Below are positions 23,884-26,848 of a stretch of DNA of 26,848 bases, in pieces. Source of the stretch: CAVSUR01 sp052143655. GTDB taxonomy: Bacteria > Actinomycetota > Actinomycetes > Streptosporangiales > Streptosporangiaceae. Numbering within the stretch: position 1 is the stretch's first letter; every line of letters begins with the position of its first letter. Location: assembly GCA_052143655.1 (NCBI GenBank), contig JBKQSL010000521.1, forward strand, positions 1 to 26,848, written 5' to 3'. Both the position numbers and the translations under genes were made by a program. The notes under the pieces are model-generated. The model was not told where the DNA came from. It ran no database searches and saw nothing but the letters and a program-made list of their open reading frames with translations.

Positions 23884-23998
23884 GTCCGCGTGCCTCCACG
23901 TCTGCCGGTGCTGATCCCGGTGCTGTCGGCCCAGGCGGTCCTGGGCCCAGCGCCGGGCGCGCGCGGCCCGCTGCCGTCCGGCAGGTAACGTCGGCCGG

Positions 23999-25363
23999 AT
24001 GCGGCAGGTGCAGGGCCAGCGATCTCGCGGCCAGCGGCAATGGCCGCGGGCGCGCACTGTGGGCCTGCTGACCGTGGGCATCCTCGCGCTGGCCTTCAAT
24101 CTACGCGCGGCGATCACCAGTCTGCCGCCGGTGTTCCCCGAGCTGCATGCGACTGTGCACATCTCGGCCGCGACCGAGGCGGTCCTGGCCGCGGTGCCGG
24201 TGCTGTGCTTCGGGGTGTTCTCCGGCCTGGGCTCCCCGCTCGGCCGGATGTTCGGCGAGGAGCGGGTGCTCGGCGCGGCCCTGGTGCTGCTGGCCGGCGG
24301 CCTGCTGGCGCGCAGCGCGGGCCCGGCGGCACTGTTCCCCGGCACGATCGTGGCCAGCGGCGCGATCGCGCTGATGAACGTGCTGCTGCCGTCGCTGATC
24401 AAGCGCCGCGCGCCGGACCGGGCCGGCCTGCTGATCGGCCTGTACCTGCTGTCGCTGGCGGCCGGGGCGATCGTGGCGTCGGTGATCGCGGTGCCGGTGT
24501 TCATCGCGGCCGGCGGCGGCGGCCGGGCCGCGGCGCTGACGCTCGGGCTGTGGGCGCTGCCCGCGCTGCTGGCCGCGGTGGTCTGGGTCCCGCAGCTGCG
24601 CTACCGCACGCTGCCCGACCCGCCCGGATCCCTGGCCTCGCCCGGGTCCCCGGCCCCGCCCGGGTCCCCGGCCCCGTTCGCGTCTCCGGTCCCGCCCCGG
24701 TCCCGGGCATCGGCGAAGTCCCCGGCACCGCCCGGGGCGCCGCGCGGCGGCCGCCGGGCGGGCGGGGCGCTGGCGATGGGCCGCTCGGCGCTGGCCTGGC
24801 AGGTCATGCTGTTCATGGGGCTGCAGAGCCTGTCGTACTACGCGGCGCTGTCCTGGTTCCCGATCCTGTTCCGCGACCATGGGGTCAGCGCGGTACAGGC
24901 CGGAAACCTGCTGGCGCTGATGAACCTGGGCAACGCGGTCACCGCGCTGGTGGTCCCGATGCTCGCGCACCGGGCCCGCGACCAGCGGCTGCTGGCCCTG
25001 CTGTCGATGATCGCGACCGGGGCCGGGCTGGCGGGCTCGGGATTCGGGCCGACCGCCGCCGCGGCGGCGTTCGTGTTCCTGCTCGGCCTCGGCCAGGGCG
25101 CCACGCTGGGCCTCGGCATCTTCTACACGATGGCGCGCGCCCCCGACCCGGTGACCTCCGCCGCGCTGTCGTCGTTCGCGCAGGGCGCCGGCTATCTCAT
25201 CGCCGCGGCCGGCCCGCTGCTGCTCGGGTACCTGCACGCGGTCAGCGGCGGCTGGGCCATCCCGATCTGGGTGCTGCTCCTGGTGGCCGTCGGCCAGCTG
25301 GTCACCGGCTGGCTGGCCGGGCGAGCCCGCACGGTGCCGCCGGTGGCCGCCCGGCCGGGGTAA
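23999..25363 (+). CDS. MFS transporter, CynX/NimT-like
   Basis: A 454-residue 12-helix major facilitator. The N-terminus TVGLLTVGILALAFNLRAAITSLPPVFPEL and the LCFGVFSGLGSPLGRMFGEER loop match the CynX/NimT group of cyanate, nitroimidazole and small organic anion transporters; the substrate is unknown. The central cytoplasmic loop (about residues 205-260) is expanded by six GSPAPP-like hexapeptides encoded by an 18-bp repeat. The C-terminal half keeps SYYAALSWFPILFRDHGVS and LLGLGQGATLGLGIFYTM. ATG 23999 has no strong ribosome site; the frame starts close to the divergent aromatic fusion gene, 115 bases away. Confidence 0.88.
   Translation: MRQVQGQRSRGQRQWPRARTVGLLTVGILALAFNLRAAITSLPPVFPELHATVHISAATEAVLAAVPVLCFGVFSGLGSPLGRMFGEERVLGAALVLLAGGLLARSAGPAALFPGTIVASGAIALMNVLLPSLIKRRAPDRAGLLIGLYLLSLAAGAIVASVIAVPVFIAAGGGGRAAALTLGLWALPALLAAVVWVPQLRYRTLPDPPGSLASPGSPAPPGSPAPFASPVPPRSRASAKSPAPPGAPRGGRRAGGALAMGRSALAWQVMLFMGLQSLSYYAALSWFPILFRDHGVSAVQAGNLLALMNLGNAVTALVVPMLAHRARDQRLLALLSMIATGAGLAGSGFGPTAAAAAFVFLLGLGQGATLGLGIFYTMARAPDPVTSAALSSFAQGAGYLIAAAGPLLLGYLHAVSGGWAIPIWVLLLVAVGQLVTGWLAGRARTVPPVAARPG
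24626..24733 (+). repeat. 18-bp in-frame repeat in the transporter loop
   Basis: Six 18-base units from 24626 encode GSLASP, GSPAPP, GSPAPF, ASPVPP, RSRASA and KSPAPP in the central cytoplasmic loop. Units 2 and 3 are nearly identical; outer units are diverged. Confidence 0.7.
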
Positions 25364-25450
25364 CAGCCCGGTCCGGGCAGATAGGGTCCAGGGCTGCACT
25401 CTCAGGAGCGGTCTCGTTCCGGGCCCGCCGATCAGGCGTCATTCCTGGCT

Positions 25451-25469
25451 GGGCCAGCCGCCGGGCGCG
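25451..25469 (-). repeat. Relic of a lipoprotein-paralogue start region (19-bp match)
   Basis: GGGCCAGCCGCCGGGCGCG here is identical to 26272-26290, which encodes the basic n-region (RARRLA) of the middle lipoprotein copy. Here the codon at the equivalent start position is ATC, not GTG, and the frame does not continue into a lipobox. It marks the 5' relic of a further copy beyond the truncated one ending at 25490. Confidence 0.55.
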
Positions 25470-25489
25470 GATGACCGGCCGGGGGCGGG

Positions 25490-25585
25490 CTATCCGGCGG
25501 CGTTGGTGATGCGGTTCTGGAAGGAGGCGGGGCATGTGATCTTCCGGGAGGGGACGACGCAGGTGCCGGCCACGCTCAGCACGGA
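25490..25585 (-). pseudogene. C-terminal remnant of the small lipoprotein family (copy 1)
   Basis: The frame ending at TAG 25490 reads VLSVAGTCVVPSRKITCPAS then FQNRITNAAG. It matches the ends of the two upstream copies (AGTC, CP, SFQNR). Homology stops abruptly near 25585. Upstream of that the frame is unrelated, so roughly five-sixths of the gene is gone. The two cysteines of the C-terminal motif are retained. Confidence 0.75.
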
Positions 25586-25713
25586 GCGGGAATGATGTAC
25601 CCTGCCCGGTGCCGTGACACCGGCCGGCCGCAGCTCCGGTGGGTGCGGGGAAGCGTCTTGCTGAGAACGGGTTCCGACCGCTCTCGCTGCCGTGGTCGCT
25701 GCGCACGGGGCCG

Positions 25714-26293
25714 CTACTGGGAGGCTTGCTGCAGCCGGTTCTGGAAGGACTGCGGGCACATGAGGTCCTGGTTCTTTTTCGAGACGACGCAGGTACCGGC
25801 GGCGCTGAGCACGTCGACCGTCGCCGGGCTGCCGCCGACCAAGACGCTGACCCGGATGCCGGCGTCCGCGTAGTCCCCGATTCTGGGGGCGGCGACCGAG
25901 TAGAGAATGTTGACCCGCGGGCCACCGCTGGCAATCCGCGCCCCGGCGAACGGCAGTACCTGGCCCTTCTTATCCCCGGAGGGAGGCCAGCCGACATCGT
26001 CGGCGATGAAGTCCTTGCCTGGCTCGAGCCCCAGGTGGACCAGGGCGGGGCACGCGGAATCCGCGCAGCGGTAGCAGCCGGGCCGACTTGAGTACGACCA
26101 CCTGGCCGGTGCGGTTGACCAGGAATCCGGTGTAATCGGCTGGCTGGCCCGCCAGCACCGACACGCCTGCCGACGTTCCACGGTCCTGGCTGCCGTCGAG
26201 TCCGGCGACCCCGCTGCCACATCCGGCGACCAGCCCGGGCATGGCGGTCAGCAAGACGGCCAGGCCGGACCGGGCCAGCCGCCGGGCGCGCAC
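25714..26293 (-). pseudogene. Small lipoprotein, copy 2, broken by a one-base frameshift
   Basis: GTG 26293 begins a lipoprotein signal: basic RARRLAR, hydrophobic SGLAVLLTAMPG and lipobox LVAGC. The mature part starts GSGVAGLDGSQDRG and continues SVLAGQPADYTGFLVNRTG and VLKSARLLPLRGF. Near 26042-26050 there is one base more than in copy 3, in a G-rich run. The rest continues in another frame: LVHLGLEPGKDFIADDVGWP, FAGARIASGGPRVNILYSV, IGDYADAGIRVSVL, AAGTCVV and MCPQSFQNRLQQASQ, ending at TAG 25714. Corrected, the product is about 190 residues, exported and lipid-anchored, with one Cys pair (AGTC...MCP) near the C-terminus that could form a disulfide. The family function is unknown. The extra base could be a real mutation or an assembly error. 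Confidence 0.8.
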
Positions 26294-26415
26294 TACCGGC
26301 CCCGGCTGTTGTTCGACCACAGCTTCGGCGCGCGGGGGAAGCGCCGCTTGCCGGGAAGGTAGCACCGGGCGGCTCTGCTCCGGCGAGTGCTGCGCATGGG
26401 CCGCTACCCGGAGGC

Positions 26416-26848
26416 TTACGGCAGCCGGTTCTGGAAGGACTGCGGGCACATCGTGTTCTCTGAACGGACGATGCAGGTTCCGGCGGCGCTGATCACATCG
26501 ACGGTGGCGGTGCTGCCGCCGCCTAGGACAGTGACTCTGATGCCGTCGTCGGCGTAGTCGCCGAGCCTGGTCGCCGTGACCGAGTACATGATGTCTATCC
26601 GGCTGCCGCTGCTGGGTATCCGCGCACCCGCGAACCGCTCCAGCCGGAACCGGGGCTGGTTAGGCGGCCATCCGGTGTCGGAGGCGGCGAAGTTTTTGCC
26701 GGGCTCGAGCGCAACGTGGATCAGCCGGGGCGGGCGGAAGCCGCGCAGTGGCAGCAGCCGGGCTGACTTGAGGGTGACGACCTGGCCGGTGTGGTTGATC
26801 AGGAACCCGGTGTAGTCGGCCGGCTCGCCCGGCAGCACCGGAACGCCT
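26416..26848 (-). CDS. Small lipoprotein family, copy 3 (N-terminus beyond the window)
   Basis: The C-terminal 144 codons of a paralogue of copy 2, ending at TAA 26416; the start and signal peptide lie to the right of the window. It is uninterrupted where copy 2 is shifted: LKSARLLPLRGFRPPRLIHV then ALEPGKNFAASDTGWPP. Later motifs are FAGARIPSSGSRIDIMYSV, RLGDYADDGIRVTVLGGG, SAAGTCIV and MCPQSFQNRLP. The mature protein looks like a beta-rich domain of about 140 residues with two C-terminal cysteines. Copies 2 and 3 are separated by about 122 bases, and the flanking sequence at 26389-26440 resembles that at 25699-25740, showing a tandem duplication. I do not recognise the family. Confidence 0.78.
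   Translation of the reverse strand, partial: GVPVLPGEPADYTGFLINHTGQVVTLKSARLLPLRGFRPPRLIHVALEPGKNFAASDTGWPPNQPRFRLERFAGARIPSSGSRIDIMYSVTATRLGDYADDGIRVTVLGGGSTATVDVISAAGTCIVRSENTMCPQSFQNRLP

Noticed and set aside
25367..25379. Short inverted repeat GCCCG-GTC-CGGGC after the transporter stop
   Set aside because: Five-pair stem with a three-base loop and no T-run; too common in DNA of this composition to call a terminator.
25302..26222. 306-codon - strand frame across the lipoprotein array
   Set aside because: It runs out of frame through the recognisable lipoprotein copies and has no conserved motif.

Overview
The window is very GC-rich DNA (well over 70% G+C by eye) with strong G/C third-position bias, frequent GTG starts and long shadow frames. 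This fits a high-GC actinomycete. The lineage within Actinomycetota cannot be fixed from the sequence alone; a Streptosporangiales-like soil actinomycete is a guess. It reads as chromosome: core metabolic genes (aconitase, an aromatic amino acid fusion enzyme, trpB2, fumarylacetoacetase) are mixed with lineage-specific proteins and several gene remnants. I saw no tRNA, rRNA, CRISPR array, transposase or phage gene.

Layout. 1-1397 (+): 3' part of a MocR-type PLP protein read in frame into a TfoX N-terminal-like domain. 1476-2350 (-): a GNAT acetyltransferase and the C-terminal stub of a metallo-beta-lactamase-fold protein. 2354-9476 (-): a co-directional block made of two uncharacterised proteins, a MoxR-type AAA+ ATPase, a DUF2201/VWA protein and a class III aminotransferase; two of its junctions are ATGA overlaps. 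9528-9964 (+): a Uma2 nuclease pseudogene with an internal deletion. 10020-12174: divergent trpB2 (-) and a FrnE-like DsbA oxidoreductase (+). 12277-16155: two convergent, repeat-rich, proline-rich proteins; the second ends in a domain resembling RelA/SpoT-type nucleotidyltransferases. 16294-16561: a TetR C-terminal remnant and a 13-bp tandem repeat. 16575-17810 (-): fumarylacetoacetase. 17895-20829 (+): aconitase with a near-consensus promoter, a 20-bp palindromic operator at the start point and a hairpin after the stop. 20847-21890 (+): CopD-like membrane protein. 21766-23883 (-): a single ORF fusing chorismate mutase, prephenate dehydratase, ACT and DAHP synthase. 23999-25363 (+): CynX/NimT-type MFS transporter. 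25451-26848 (-): a decaying tandem array of a small lipoprotein family.

How the genes work together. The most distinctive enzyme is the aromatic fusion: one polypeptide carries the entry step of the shikimate pathway and the two phenylalanine-specific steps after chorismate, with one phenylalanine-type ACT domain between them. trpB2 (tryptophan) and fumarylacetoacetase (tyrosine/phenylalanine breakdown) lie nearby but are not co-transcribed with it. The MoxR/VWA block looks like a chaperone-type AAA+ and von Willebrand A pair with two dedicated, unrecognised partners. The remnants (MBL stub, Uma2, TetR tail, lipoprotein copies) mark places where genes are being lost. Every stretch longer than 300 bases holds a gene or remnant.
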